Source: Opitutaceae bacterium (GTDB taxonomy: Bacteria > Verrucomicrobiota > Verrucomicrobiia > Opitutales > Opitutaceae). From it: a DNA stretch of 64,000 nucleotides. The stretch is from positions 124,001 through 188,000 of the forward strand of contig JACFMR010000003.1 in assembly GCA_019455245.1 (NCBI GenBank), read 5' to 3'. The notes beneath the pieces are model-generated. The model saw nothing but the letters and a program-made list of their open reading frames with translations. It did not search any database and was not told where the DNA came from. The translations under genes were made by a program, and so were the position numbers. Within the stretch, counting starts at the first letter, position 1. The number at the start of each line of letters is the position of its first letter. Positions 39,485 through 46,988 of the stretch are shown piece after piece.

Positions 39485-39752
39485 CTCTGCACAAACCGTG
39501 CCGGATGTCGATGGTTGAGTTGAGCAGCTAATGAAATCTTTTCATTTTCGTAATACGCCGCCGCGCGCCCCCTGTCAGCCGCGCCATCCCGCCAAAAAAA
39601 GAGGCGGACCGCCTACCCCTAAGCGGCCCGCCATTACTTTCTATACTTACCCCAATATCTCAACCGCTAAGCGGAAGAGAAACTGACGTGTGCCAGAATA
39701 GACGCGGGTTTCCGGCCAAAGTTTCATCAAAAGTTTCGGCGCCGCGCTTTTT
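39485..39752. other. Low-GC intergenic region upstream of phoH
   Basis: No gene. It contains AATGAAA/TTTCATT arms (39531-39547, 3-nt centre), an AT-rich run, and a terminator for the opposite-side gene. It probably holds the phoH promoter, but no convincing -35/-10 pair could be chosen. Confidence 0.4.
39595..39633 (-). terminator. Intrinsic terminator upstream of phoH
   Basis: On the minus strand the stem GGCGGGCCGC / GCGGTCCGCC (one G-U) has a 10-nt loop and is followed by TC and seven T residues. It lies 120 bp past the stop of the small gene at 39753. Confidence 0.85.
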
Positions 39753-40061
39753 TTAATTTTCCGCCCGGGGCCGGGCCGGTTTCGGCCGCGGCGCCGTCCA
39801 CAGGCGCAACAGGTATTCGGCGAGATTGCGCATGCTGGTGCGCGCCAGCCCCTCCCGCGCGGCATTGCTGCGAAACGGCTCCACCACCCCGCTGCGCTCC
39901 ACGTGGTAGGCCCACAGGTCGGCCTCCAGCCGCCGTGCGGCGGCATGATCGTCAGCTGATTGTTGCGCCGCGTCGCGAACCTTCTGCTGCCAGAAGTGTC
40001 GTTCCTCGGGATGCTGCATCACGTAATCGCACAGGGTCTGTTCGCTCCGGTTCAGGCTCAC
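39753..40061 (-). CDS. Small helical protein of unknown function
   Basis: 102 residues if started at GTG 40061 (VSLNRSEQTLCDYVMQ). An ATG at 40121 would add 20 basic residues of low quality. The rest is predicted helical and charged (PEERHFWQQKV, AARRLEADLWAYHVERSGV, RTSMRNLAEYLLRLW), which looks like real protein. A strong terminator downstream supports expression. It is divergent from the coiled-coil membrane protein. Family not recognised. Confidence 0.65.
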   Translation of the reverse strand: MSLNRSEQTLCDYVMQHPEERHFWQQKVRDAAQQSADDHAAARRLEADLWAYHVERSGVVEPFRSNAAREGLARTSMRNLAEYLLRLWTAPRPKPARPRAEN

Positions 40062-40186
40062 GCGCCCACGGTGCAATCGCCGCGCCGAAAAACAACCGCA
40101 AAGCCCGGCCCAGCGCGACATTGCATTTCTGCGGCCGTTTCCCCATTCTCCCTCTCCGTCCGCGTAGCAACCAACCCCGTCCGACC

Positions 40187-40999
40187 ATGTGGCTTAAACT
40201 CAAAGACCAGCTCCCCACCATCATCCTGACGACCGTCATCGTGGTCGTCGCCGCGTTTCTCATCCACCGCCAGACCGTGCGGGAGATGAATGCCCTGCAA
40301 CAGGCCGAACTCACCCCGCTGCGCGAGCAAAACGATGCCCTCAAAGCCTCCGCCGAAGACAACCGCCGGCAGATCGCCGCCATCGACCAACTGCTCAAGG
40401 ACGCCATCGCCAAGCGTCAGGCCGACCTCTTCATGACCGAGGAGGAGATCGCCAAGCTCAACCAGGAGAAGGTCGACGCCCTCGCCGAGGCCATCGCCAA
40501 GCGCGTGCAGCCCTACAACCAGCTGCCCTCCACCCCCGAGGAAGCCGAGCAGATGCAGAACGAGCAGATCGACAAGGTCTCCGCCCGCATGGCCGAGCGC
40601 ATCAATCCCATCCTCGCCGAAATGTCGCAGGACCAGAACCTCACCCGCGAGTCCATCGAGCGCTACAGCCAACGCATCTCCGATCAGGTCGGCAACGTCC
40701 TCACCGCCGAACTCGCGAAGAACCAGCAGCTCAACAACAACCTCATGGAGACCCAGGCCGCCGCGCAGGACGCCCTCAAGCTCTCGCACGAACTCACCGC
40801 GCTCTACCTCAGCTCCATCAAGGACCAGGGCCTCATCACCCGCCTGCTCACCCTCCCCGCCAACGTCGTCAAGGACGTCGCCCATTTCAACATCATCGAC
40901 AAGCGCGACAAGGATCAGGTCGCCGAGGAACTCGTCGCCAAGATGACCGAGATCGACGAACGCCTGAAAACCATCCAGGAGCAACAGCCCCAAAAGTAA
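40187..40999 (+). CDS. Membrane-anchored coiled-coil protein
   Basis: 270 residues. One transmembrane helix lies near the N-terminus (PTIILTTVIVVVAAFLI, about residues 11-27), followed by a long, highly charged helical region (VREMNALQQAELTPLREQND through residue 200) that resembles an extended coiled coil. The C-terminal part (NVVKDVAHFNIIDKRDKDQ) is less regular. Composition is unusual: many Gln, Glu and Ala and few aromatic residues. Probably a periplasmic or inner-membrane scaffold. Family not recognised. Confidence 0.78.
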   Translation: MWLKLKDQLPTIILTTVIVVVAAFLIHRQTVREMNALQQAELTPLREQNDALKASAEDNRRQIAAIDQLLKDAIAKRQADLFMTEEEIAKLNQEKVDALAEAIAKRVQPYNQLPSTPEEAEQMQNEQIDKVSARMAERINPILAEMSQDQNLTRESIERYSQRISDQVGNVLTAELAKNQQLNNNLMETQAAAQDALKLSHELTALYLSSIKDQGLITRLLTLPANVVKDVAHFNIIDKRDKDQVAEELVAKMTEIDERLKTIQEQQPQK

Positions 41000-41109
41000 G
41001 TCCCGCCGCGGCTCAGGTCAGTCCGCGCGGAAGGAAGCCCCACTTCCGCCCCGACACCCGCGCATTCCCCGTCCGTTCGCGCCTCCTCCTGTCCCTCCGC
41101 CACCCAATC

Positions 41110-41138
41110 AAGTGTCACGTAATACGTGACACTTTTTT
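41110..41138 (+). terminator. Palindrome with T-tract after the coiled-coil gene
   Basis: AAGTGTCACGT (41110-41120) pairs with ACGTGACACTT (41124-41134) around AAT, and four further T residues follow. It serves as an intrinsic terminator 110 bp past the stop, but shares its 19-bp core with the copy at 41256, so it may have another role. Confidence 0.7.
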
Positions 41139-41255
41139 AGTCACCTTCAAGGTCAGCGCGCTGCCACGAGCCACGGATTCGCTGCATCTCTTCAGCTCCG
41201 AAGCGATCCTTACAAATTCGTAGTTCCCTATCCGCATGTTAGTTATGCATCGCCA

Positions 41256-41294
41256 CCAAGCAAAGTGTCACGTAATACGTGACACTTTGCTTGG
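41256..41294. repeat. Perfect 39-bp palindrome, second copy
   Basis: Eighteen-bp arms (left arm begins CCAAGCAAAGTG, right arm ends CACTTTGCTTGG) are exact reverse complements around AAT. No T-tract follows in either direction. Confidence 0.8.
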
Positions 41295-41380
41295 GAGCTT
41301 TCACGGATTGATGCGCGGATTCAGCGGGTTGCGTGCAGGGCGTTGCATCGGGCTTCGCACGGGCGTTGCATCGGGTTGGT

Positions 41381-43282
41381 TTACCAGTGCAGGCGGGTGC
41401 CCAGCGTCCAGCCGGTGCCGGGCATCGGGTAGCCCGGGCGGTAACGGTAGTCGCGATCCAGCAGGTTTTCACCCGCGAGGAACACCTCGCCACGCTCGAA
41501 ATCCCAGGACAGCCGCGCGTTCACGAGGACGAAGGCCCCCACGCGTTCGGTGTTCACCGCCGCACCGGCCCGCGCCTGAGAACCGGCGTATTGCGCCGCC
41601 GTGTAGCTGCCGTCGACATTCAGCGTCAGCCGGTCCGTCATCCGCCAAGTCAACCCGCCCGCCAGGGACCATTCCGGCGCATACGGGAGATCGTCCGGGG
41701 TGACGTCGAGCCGGGAAATTCCGGCAAACAGCACCACCCGCTCATGCGGCCGCACCGTCACGCTCAACTCCGCGCCTTGGGTGCGGAACCGCTCGACATT
41801 GATGAACCGGAAGGGCGGCGGGGGCGGAGGCACGAAAACATAGCGGTCGCGCCCCTCGTTGCGGAAAAACGTCAGCTCCACCGCCGTGCCGCGCGCAAAC
41901 TCGCCGCGCCAGCCGAGCTCGTATTGGTCGAGCTTTTCGGGGCGCAGCGTCCGCCAGCTTTGACCAAGCGCCGGGATCGCCACGGTGGAAAACGCCGCGA
42001 CCTCGAGCCCGGGAAACTTCACCGCGCGGTTGGCCGCCGCATGCCACTGCATCGCCCCGCGTTTCAACACCAATCCCGCCTCCGCCCCGCTCGCCCGGCC
42101 AAACTCATCATGCTCATACCAACGTGCCCCCACCGACGGCGTGAGCTCCCACTCCCCCGCGGTCCAGGTGCGGCTCCAACCCGCATAGGCCGAAAACAGC
42201 GTGAATGTTTCCGGGCCAAACGTCACCGTCGGCGCCGCCCCCGGCGGCACCGAGTCTGATCGCCCGCGCATGGCATCGTAATCCGTGCCGACCACAAACT
42301 CACCCGGCGCCACCGCCAGCGTTTCCCGCCAACGCACCCCGGACAGCCGGTAATCGTTCAGGCTGTCGGCGTTGGCCGAGGTCGTGCGGCGCAACCAGTC
42401 GCCCTCGCCCTCATTCAGGTAGGCCTTGAGGTGACCCGACGCGCGTTCGCCCGACCACGACAACGTGAGCGCATGCAGGTTGCTCGCGGTCAAATAAACA
42501 TCGCCGCGCGTCGCGGGCAGACCGGCGCCGGTCTCGGGCCCGGGATCCGTCGCCGCATTGTCGGTGCGGTTGAACAGATAACGCAGCTCCCAGTCCGCGG
42601 CCGGCCGCCAGCCGAGATGCAGCAGCGTGCTGTTGAGCTCGCCGTCCGCGTCGGGCCGGTGCCCTTCGGCCTGGCGACGGCTCTGCATCGCGTAAACATT
42701 GAACGCCTCGTCCTTGAAGCCCGCCGCCACCTTCGCGCCGCGCAGGCCGTGACTGCCTGCCAAAAGCATCGCGTCGGCCGAAAAGCCCGGTGTCACCGCG
42801 CGCGGCGGCGTGATATCGACCGACGCAAACTGATTGCCCGCCGCCACCGGGCTCGCGCGGTGCGACACCGCGATGTGCGCCGCAGCATCGACCGACATCA
42901 GGTCGAGCAACGGGTGATTGAAGACCGCGTTGTAGTTCGGCACGCCATCCACCAATGTCACCACCTCGCCGCCGGGCCGGCTCGAGCCCAGACCGCGGAT
43001 CAGCACCGCGCCGCCCTCGCCGCCGCCAAACGCCCCCACGGGATTGTAGCGCGTGATTGTGACCCCCGGGGTACGCCGCAGCGCCGACGCGATGTCATGC
43101 GCATTGAGCGCCCCGATCTGGTCCGCACCGACCAACGTCGTGCGGTTCGCGCGATCATCAAGCCGGGTGCCTTCGACGATCGGAGTGGCCGAAACTTCCA
43201 CGGCCTCCAACTGCACCGGCTGCGCCAGGGCGGTGGCAGAAAAAATCAGCGCGAGGCTGCTCCCAACAAAAACGTGCTTCAT
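41381..43282 (-). CDS. TonB-dependent outer-membrane receptor
   Basis: 633 residues with a signal peptide (MKHVFVGSSLALIFSATALA). The plug includes SALRRTPGVTITRYNP and GAVLIRGLGSSRP, and the sequence GEVVTLVDGVPNYN. A 22-strand-like barrel follows, ending with TGWTLGTRLHW, whose terminal Trp is typical. It is an active importer of unknown ligand (siderophore, vitamin or glycan). It is not a close copy of the receptor at 22.2 kb. No cobalamin riboswitch is visible in the 54-bp gap upstream. Confidence 0.92.
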   Translation of the reverse strand: MKHVFVGSSLALIFSATALAQPVQLEAVEVSATPIVEGTRLDDRANRTTLVGADQIGALNAHDIASALRRTPGVTITRYNPVGAFGGGEGGAVLIRGLGSSRPGGEVVTLVDGVPNYNAVFNHPLLDLMSVDAAAHIAVSHRASPVAAGNQFASVDITPPRAVTPGFSADAMLLAGSHGLRGAKVAAGFKDEAFNVYAMQSRRQAEGHRPDADGELNSTLLHLGWRPAADWELRYLFNRTDNAATDPGPETGAGLPATRGDVYLTASNLHALTLSWSGERASGHLKAYLNEGEGDWLRRTTSANADSLNDYRLSGVRWRETLAVAPGEFVVGTDYDAMRGRSDSVPPGAAPTVTFGPETFTLFSAYAGWSRTWTAGEWELTPSVGARWYEHDEFGRASGAEAGLVLKRGAMQWHAAANRAVKFPGLEVAAFSTVAIPALGQSWRTLRPEKLDQYELGWRGEFARGTAVELTFFRNEGRDRYVFVPPPPPPFRFINVERFRTQGAELSVTVRPHERVVLFAGISRLDVTPDDLPYAPEWSLAGGLTWRMTDRLTLNVDGSYTAAQYAGSQARAGAAVNTERVGAFVLVNARLSWDFERGEVFLAGENLLDRDYRYRPGYPMPGTGWTLGTRLHW

Positions 43283-43332
43283 GCCCGTGCCGTCATGGCG
43301 CAACCGCCGCCGCCTGTCGCGCCCCGACTGTG

Positions 43333-43989
43333 TCATTCGATCCGGTAAAACGGATTGGGCACCTTGAACGTTTTCTCCGCCGCGCCGCCGGCGAGGTCGC
43401 TTTCCTGGTCGCCCACGTTGGCGATGATGATCCAGCCCGCGCGCTCGAGTTCGCGCCGCGCCCCGGTCTTGAACACCCGGGTGTTGGTCCGCGTGTCGTT
43501 CGGTTGCATCAGCAGTTCCACATAGTCGGCGTAGCCGATGGCGCGCAGGTTGCGCTCGGTGCCGGGACGGTCGCTCTCCTTGCGGCCGGTGATGAAAAAC
43601 ACCGCGACATCGAGCCGGCGCGCCAATTGGTAAACCTCGAGCACCGGGCCGATGGGTTGCGCCGCGGCCTCGGCCACCCAGTCGTCCCACATGGCCGGCA
43701 GGTAGCCGAAATCCATCTCCCGCATGTGCGGCAGGTTGGTGAGCGCCGTCTCGTCGATGTCGAGCACCAGCGCCAGCTTTTCCCCTTCACGTCGCTGCGA
43801 GGCCCGGTCCGTGATCCAGGCCTTCGCCTCATCCGCGACCCCGGCAACCTCCCGCCCGTAGTTGCCCGAATCGACATAGTAGAGCACCGCGGCCTTGGCG
43901 GTGGACAGGTTGAGCGGTTCGGCCACCGGCGCCACGAGGTGCAAGCCCGCCGCCAGTAAAACCAGCCCGGACCATCGGATCAATTTCAT
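43333..43989 (-). CDS. Secreted HAD acid phosphatase, class B/e(P4)-like
   Basis: 218 residues with a signal peptide (about residues 1-22). The HAD nucleophile motif is LVLDIDETALTNLPHM (Asp-x-Asp-x-Thr), with VFFITGRKESDRPG and the C-terminal IIANVGDQESDL motif of this family. It probably dephosphorylates nucleotides outside the cytoplasm for phosphate or nucleoside scavenging. ATG 43989 chosen at the signal peptide. It lies just upstream of the TonB receptor on the same strand. Confidence 0.88.
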   Translation of the reverse strand: MKLIRWSGLVLLAAGLHLVAPVAEPLNLSTAKAAVLYYVDSGNYGREVAGVADEAKAWITDRASQRREGEKLALVLDIDETALTNLPHMREMDFGYLPAMWDDWVAEAAAQPIGPVLEVYQLARRLDVAVFFITGRKESDRPGTERNLRAIGYADYVELLMQPNDTRTNTRVFKTGARRELERAGWIIIANVGDQESDLAGGAAEKTFKVPNPFYRIE

Positions 43990-44183
43990 GGCGGCAATGT
44001 GCACGCCCCGGCAATGACTGCAAGAGGGACGACAAGGCCACGACCTACCCGACCTGCATCGACCAAACCGCCGGGCAGAGGGATCGGCCCGACCACCTCA
44101 CGCAGACATCACGCGTGCGGGACAGTCGGAAAACCGCACTAACGGGTTGAGCTTCCCCCGCCGGTTGTGCGTGATGCGTGGTC

Positions 44184-45176
44184 ATGGCCTATCTCCCCGC
44201 TTCCGATCGTTACCAACGCCTGTCCTACCAACGCTGCGGTCGCAGCGGCCTGCAGTTGCCCGTCGTGTCGCTCGGCCTGTGGCACAATTTCGGCGGCGTT
44301 GATCCCCTCGAAAACCAGCGCGCGCTCCTGCGCCACGCCTTCGACCTCGGCATCACGCATTTTGACCTCGCCAACAACTACGGCCCGCCTCCCGGCTCGG
44401 CCGAGGAGAACTTCGGCAAAATCCTGCGCGAGGATTTCGCGGGGCTGCGCGACGAACTCGTGATCTCCACCAAGGCCGGCTACCGCATGTGGCCGGGCCC
44501 CTACGGTGACTGGGGCTCGCGCAAATACCTGCTCACCTCGCTCGAGCAGAGCCTGCGCCGCATGGGCACCGATTACGTCGACATCTTTTACCATCACCGG
44601 CCCGATCCCGAGACGCCGCTTGAGGAGACGATGGGCGCGCTCGCCGCCGCCGTGCGCAGCGGCAAGGCGGTCTACGCCGGCATCTCCAACTACGACGCCG
44701 CCCGCACCCGCGCCGCCGCCAAGCTGCTGCGCGAAATGGGCGTGCCGCTGCTCATCCACCAGCCCGTTTACAACATGTTCAACCGCTGGGTGGAACCCGA
44801 GCTTCTGCCCGCGCTCGCCGACGTCGGCGCCGGTTGCATCCCCTTCTCGCCGCTCGCGCAGGGCCTGCTGACCAACCGCTACCTCGACGGCATCCCCGCC
44901 GACTCACGCGCGGCCAAGCCCAGCGGTTTCCTGAAAAGCGACAACGTCACGCCCGCGGTCCTCAACAAGGTCCGCGCGCTCAACGAACTCGCCCAGGCGC
45001 GGGGCGCCACCCTCGCGCAATTCGCCGTGCTCTGGCTGCTGCGCCGCCCGGAAATCACCACCGTGCTCATCGGCGCCAGCAAGGTCGCCCAGCTCGACGA
45101 CATCCACGCCGGCGTGCAACTCCCCGCACTGACCACGGAGGAAATCGCCGCGGTCGAAACCATTCTGGCCGCTTGA
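44184..45176 (+). CDS. Aldo/keto reductase, YghZ (L-glyceraldehyde-3-phosphate reductase)-like
   Basis: 330 residues. FDLANNYGPPPGSAEENFG contains the catalytic Asp and Tyr, STKAGYRMWPGPYGDWGSRK the catalytic Lys, and YVDIFYHHRPDP the His. The N-terminus MAYLPASDRYQRLSYQRCGR and YGDWGSR block closely follow the E. coli YghZ pattern. NADPH-dependent reduction of aldehydes such as methylglyoxal or L-glyceraldehyde 3-phosphate is likely. ATG 44184 gives the conserved N-terminus. Confidence 0.9.
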   Translation: MAYLPASDRYQRLSYQRCGRSGLQLPVVSLGLWHNFGGVDPLENQRALLRHAFDLGITHFDLANNYGPPPGSAEENFGKILREDFAGLRDELVISTKAGYRMWPGPYGDWGSRKYLLTSLEQSLRRMGTDYVDIFYHHRPDPETPLEETMGALAAAVRSGKAVYAGISNYDAARTRAAAKLLREMGVPLLIHQPVYNMFNRWVEPELLPALADVGAGCIPFSPLAQGLLTNRYLDGIPADSRAAKPSGFLKSDNVTPAVLNKVRALNELAQARGATLAQFAVLWLLRRPEITTVLIGASKVAQLDDIHAGVQLPALTTEEIAAVETILAA

Positions 45177-45470
45177 TATTGATCTCACGCGGAAACGCTG
45201 AGTCGCAAAGAATCAAGGTAGGGCGACCCGTCCCCGGGGAGCCGATCATGAAACCAGCCGAGCTTTGAACCGCTGATCTGCGCTGATGTTCGCTGATTCC
45301 CATCTGTGAACATCCGCGCAGATCCGCGGGGAAAGTAGTTCTGGTTTGGCCACGAAAAGGCACAAAAAGCACGACAAGGGTTTGGGCATGTAGCCGCGCT
45401 GGAAGTGAAACGACAGCGTGGCCGGCCTCCGCTGTAGCCGGCCGCGGTGAGGCCGGTCGGGGCTTCGCGC
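45177..45470. repeat. Repeat-rich spacer before the accessory island
   Basis: No gene. It holds GTAGGGCGACC-type (45218), GTAGCCGCGCTGG-type (45390) and GTAGCCGGCC-type (45434-45460) hairpins. It also contains the pieces GAACCGCTGATCTGCGCTGA and GGCCACGAAAAGGCACAA, which recur in other gaps of this window (near 11230, 50890 and 51130). It marks the left edge of the minus-strand island. Confidence 0.75.
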
Positions 45471-45932
45471 TCACGCGCTTCGTCCCAATGTTCGGTTGAG
45501 TCTGCGGACAAGCTTCGCCTCATCCCGACGAAGTAATTCGTGCTCCCAAACACGCACCACCGTCCAACCATCTGCGCGCAGGGTGCGGTTGACGCGGCGG
45601 TCCCGCGCGCGGTTGCCCGCGATCTTCTCACGCCAGAAATTCGCGATGGTCCGCGGCTGCGTCGCATGCTTGGGACAGCCGTGCCAGAAACACCCGTCCA
45701 CAAACACCGCTGCTTTCATCTTGGGAAAAACAAAGTCCGGCCTGACCGAAAACGGCTTGGTCAGCCCTCTGCCTTCAGTCCTCGGCCCTCGGATGACACA
45801 GCCCCGCCGCCAGCCGGTGATTCCGTTCGTCCGGAAAATCCGGATCAGCCGTAGCTCGGTGCCCTCATTGCCCGCGCTCCGGATGCGGGACATCACGTCG
45901 GAACGCTTCTGCTTGTTGAAGATGTCGGGCAT
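45471..45932 (-). CDS. vsr: Very short patch repair endonuclease (Vsr) with an in-frame insertion
   Basis: 153 residues. MPDIFNKQKRSDVMSRIRS is the standard N-terminus, and AVFVDGCFWHGCPKHATQP and FWREKIAGNRARDRRVNRTL form the Vsr active site and zinc ligands (Asp and Cys/His present). Vsr nicks next to T:G mismatches left by 5-methylcytosine deamination. Between WRRGC and VRPDFVFP there are about 17 extra residues (VIRGPRTEGRGLTKPFS) not found in typical Vsr. It is 14 bp behind the ParE-like gene on the same strand, so probably co-transcribed. No DNA cytosine methyltransferase is present in the window. Confidence 0.88.
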   Translation of the reverse strand: MPDIFNKQKRSDVMSRIRSAGNEGTELRLIRIFRTNGITGWRRGCVIRGPRTEGRGLTKPFSVRPDFVFPKMKAAVFVDGCFWHGCPKHATQPRTIANFWREKIAGNRARDRRVNRTLRADGWTVVRVWEHELLRRDEAKLVRRLNRTLGRSA

Positions 45933-45946
45933 GGTGCTGGCGCAGA

Positions 45947-46204
45947 TCAGCGATAAATCTCGCCGCGGTGCCCCATAGCCAACAGATGGATTTCGTTGCG
46001 ACTGACATCGAAGGTGTAGATGACCCGGTAGTCACCGATGCGCAGCCGGTAACGGTTGCCTCCGGTCATGCGGTAGTGGGGATAGGTGGCGAGACGGCTG
46101 CCCATATCATCGAGTCTGGCCTCAATTCTCCGGCGCAGTTCTTCAGGCAACTTGAGGAAAGCTTCGTCGAACGGCGTGTAATAGATTTGCAGCGCCCGAC
46201 TCAT
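45947..46204 (-). CDS. RelE/ParE-family toxin
   Basis: 85 residues of RelE/ParE fold: YYTPFDEAFLKLPEELRRRIEARL, MTGGNRYRLRIGDYRVIYTFD and the final HRGEIYR. Basic residues typical of RelE ribonucleases (Arg in GNRYRLRIGDYR) are present. It is the second gene of a pair, 9 bp after its antitoxin, and is followed closely by vsr. Confidence 0.9.
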   Translation of the reverse strand: MSRALQIYYTPFDEAFLKLPEELRRRIEARLDDMGSRLATYPHYRMTGGNRYRLRIGDYRVIYTFDVSRNEIHLLAMGHRGEIYR

Positions 46205-46213
46205 GGCAGGCGT

Positions 46214-46399
46214 TCAGCCGCGGGTACGGGGGCGCAGACCGGCCGACATTTCGGCCTCCGCCCGCTCAATGTTCGCAGCAAATGCCTCGGTCATTTCCAG
46301 CCGGTCTTCAAGCTGCTGTTCCAGCCAATCGCGTATCTGCCGCATTTCGTCCGGTGAAAGACGACTGAGGGCGGATTCAATCTCCTGAACGGTGCTCAT
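46214..46399 (-). CDS. Antitoxin of the ParE/RelE-type pair
   Basis: 61 residues, almost fully helical and acidic: EIESALSRLSPDEMRQIRDWLEQQ followed by an amphipathic C-terminal helix. This is typical of small antitoxins that wrap the toxin. It has no recognised DNA-binding domain apart from a short N-terminal helix. It precedes the toxin, as expected for autoregulation. Confidence 0.82.
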   Translation of the reverse strand: MSTVQEIESALSRLSPDEMRQIRDWLEQQLEDRLEMTEAFAANIERAEAEMSAGLRPRTRG

Positions 46400-46446
46400 G
46401 GAAAGGACCCTAACCCAACCGGACCGGGTTTCAACTTTGGATTTGA

Positions 46447-46632
46447 TCAGGCGACGTAATAGAGGGCGGCGCTCACGTCTTCCTTGGTCAGTTCGGGATA
46501 AGTCTACAGAATCCGATCAACGGTGTAGCCGCCGGCGACCAGTCCCAGGATGTTGCGGACCATGATACGCGTGCCGCGAATGACGGGCTTGCCCGAACAG
46601 ATGTTGGGATCGGTGACAATGCGCTCGTTCAT
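46447..46632 (-). pseudogene. DUF433 antitoxin gene with in-frame stop
   Basis: Starting at ATG 46632, MNERIVTDPNICSGKPVIRGTR leads to GYTVDRIL, then a TAG at 46506-46504, after which the frame continues TYPELTKEDVSAALYYVA to a normal stop at 46449-46447. Both halves match DUF433 with the expected spacing, and a single CAG-to-TAG change (Gln at ILQTYPEL) explains the break. The protein is either lost or needs readthrough. DUF433 genes usually sit beside a PIN-like DUF5615 toxin, which is absent here. Confidence 0.85.
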
Positions 46633-46702
46633 GGCGGAGGAAGCTAGGCCAAACGCGCCGGGGTGCAAGGGCAAGGTTGGAGGGGGGGGCTGGAAGCAGC
46701 AG

Positions 46703-46988
46703 CCATTTTCGGTCAGGCCCGACTTCGTGGTTCCGCCTGTTACATTCCGCACTCCGCCCTCTGCTTGCCGCGCCGTAGCTGGATGGGAGCTCAGGCGGGC
46801 CTTCCGCTTGCCGATAGTGCATCCCCGCCGCCAGCCGGTGATGCCAAGCTCCCGGAAAATCCGAATCAGCCACCTTGTCGGGCCGAAGCTTTGCGCGAAG
46901 GCCGAAGCTCCGTGCCCGCATCGCCCGCACTGCGGATGCGGGACATCATCTCGGATCGCTTCTGCTTGGTGAAGATATCAGAGCGCAC
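46703..46988 (-). pseudogene. Rearranged remnant of a second vsr gene
   Basis: From GTG 46988 the frame VRSDIFTKQKRSEMMSRIRS matches the Vsr N-terminus. It is then broken by a 32-bp insertion after GTELR (frame lost), and continues in another frame as LIRIFRELGITGWRRGC. The next Vsr piece (FSVRPDFVVP, 46703-46735) is on the plus strand: 27 of 33 bases match the intact vsr region 45723-45755, but inverted relative to the rest of this remnant. The catalytic part is missing. The frame starts inside the 3' end of the helicase gene (stop 46978). Confidence 0.75.

Larger units (their letters stand above)
41000..41380. other. Intergenic region with two copies of an identical palindrome
   Basis: No confident gene. 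It contains the terminator-like palindrome at 41110-41138 and a larger copy at 41256-41294, both with core TGTCACGT-AAT-ACGTGACA. A 40-codon minus-strand frame (41115-41237, beginning MRIGNYEFVRIASELKR) lies exactly between the copies and ends inside the first one. It has no recognised homology. Confidence 0.5.

Noticed and set aside
41115..41237. 40-codon minus-strand frame between the duplicated palindromes
   Set aside because: It has normal-looking composition but no homology, and its stop lies in the palindrome. Kept only as part of the repeat finding.
43283..43332. Cobalamin riboswitch upstream of the second TonB receptor
   Set aside because: The 50-bp gap is too short, and no B12-box-like sequence was seen.
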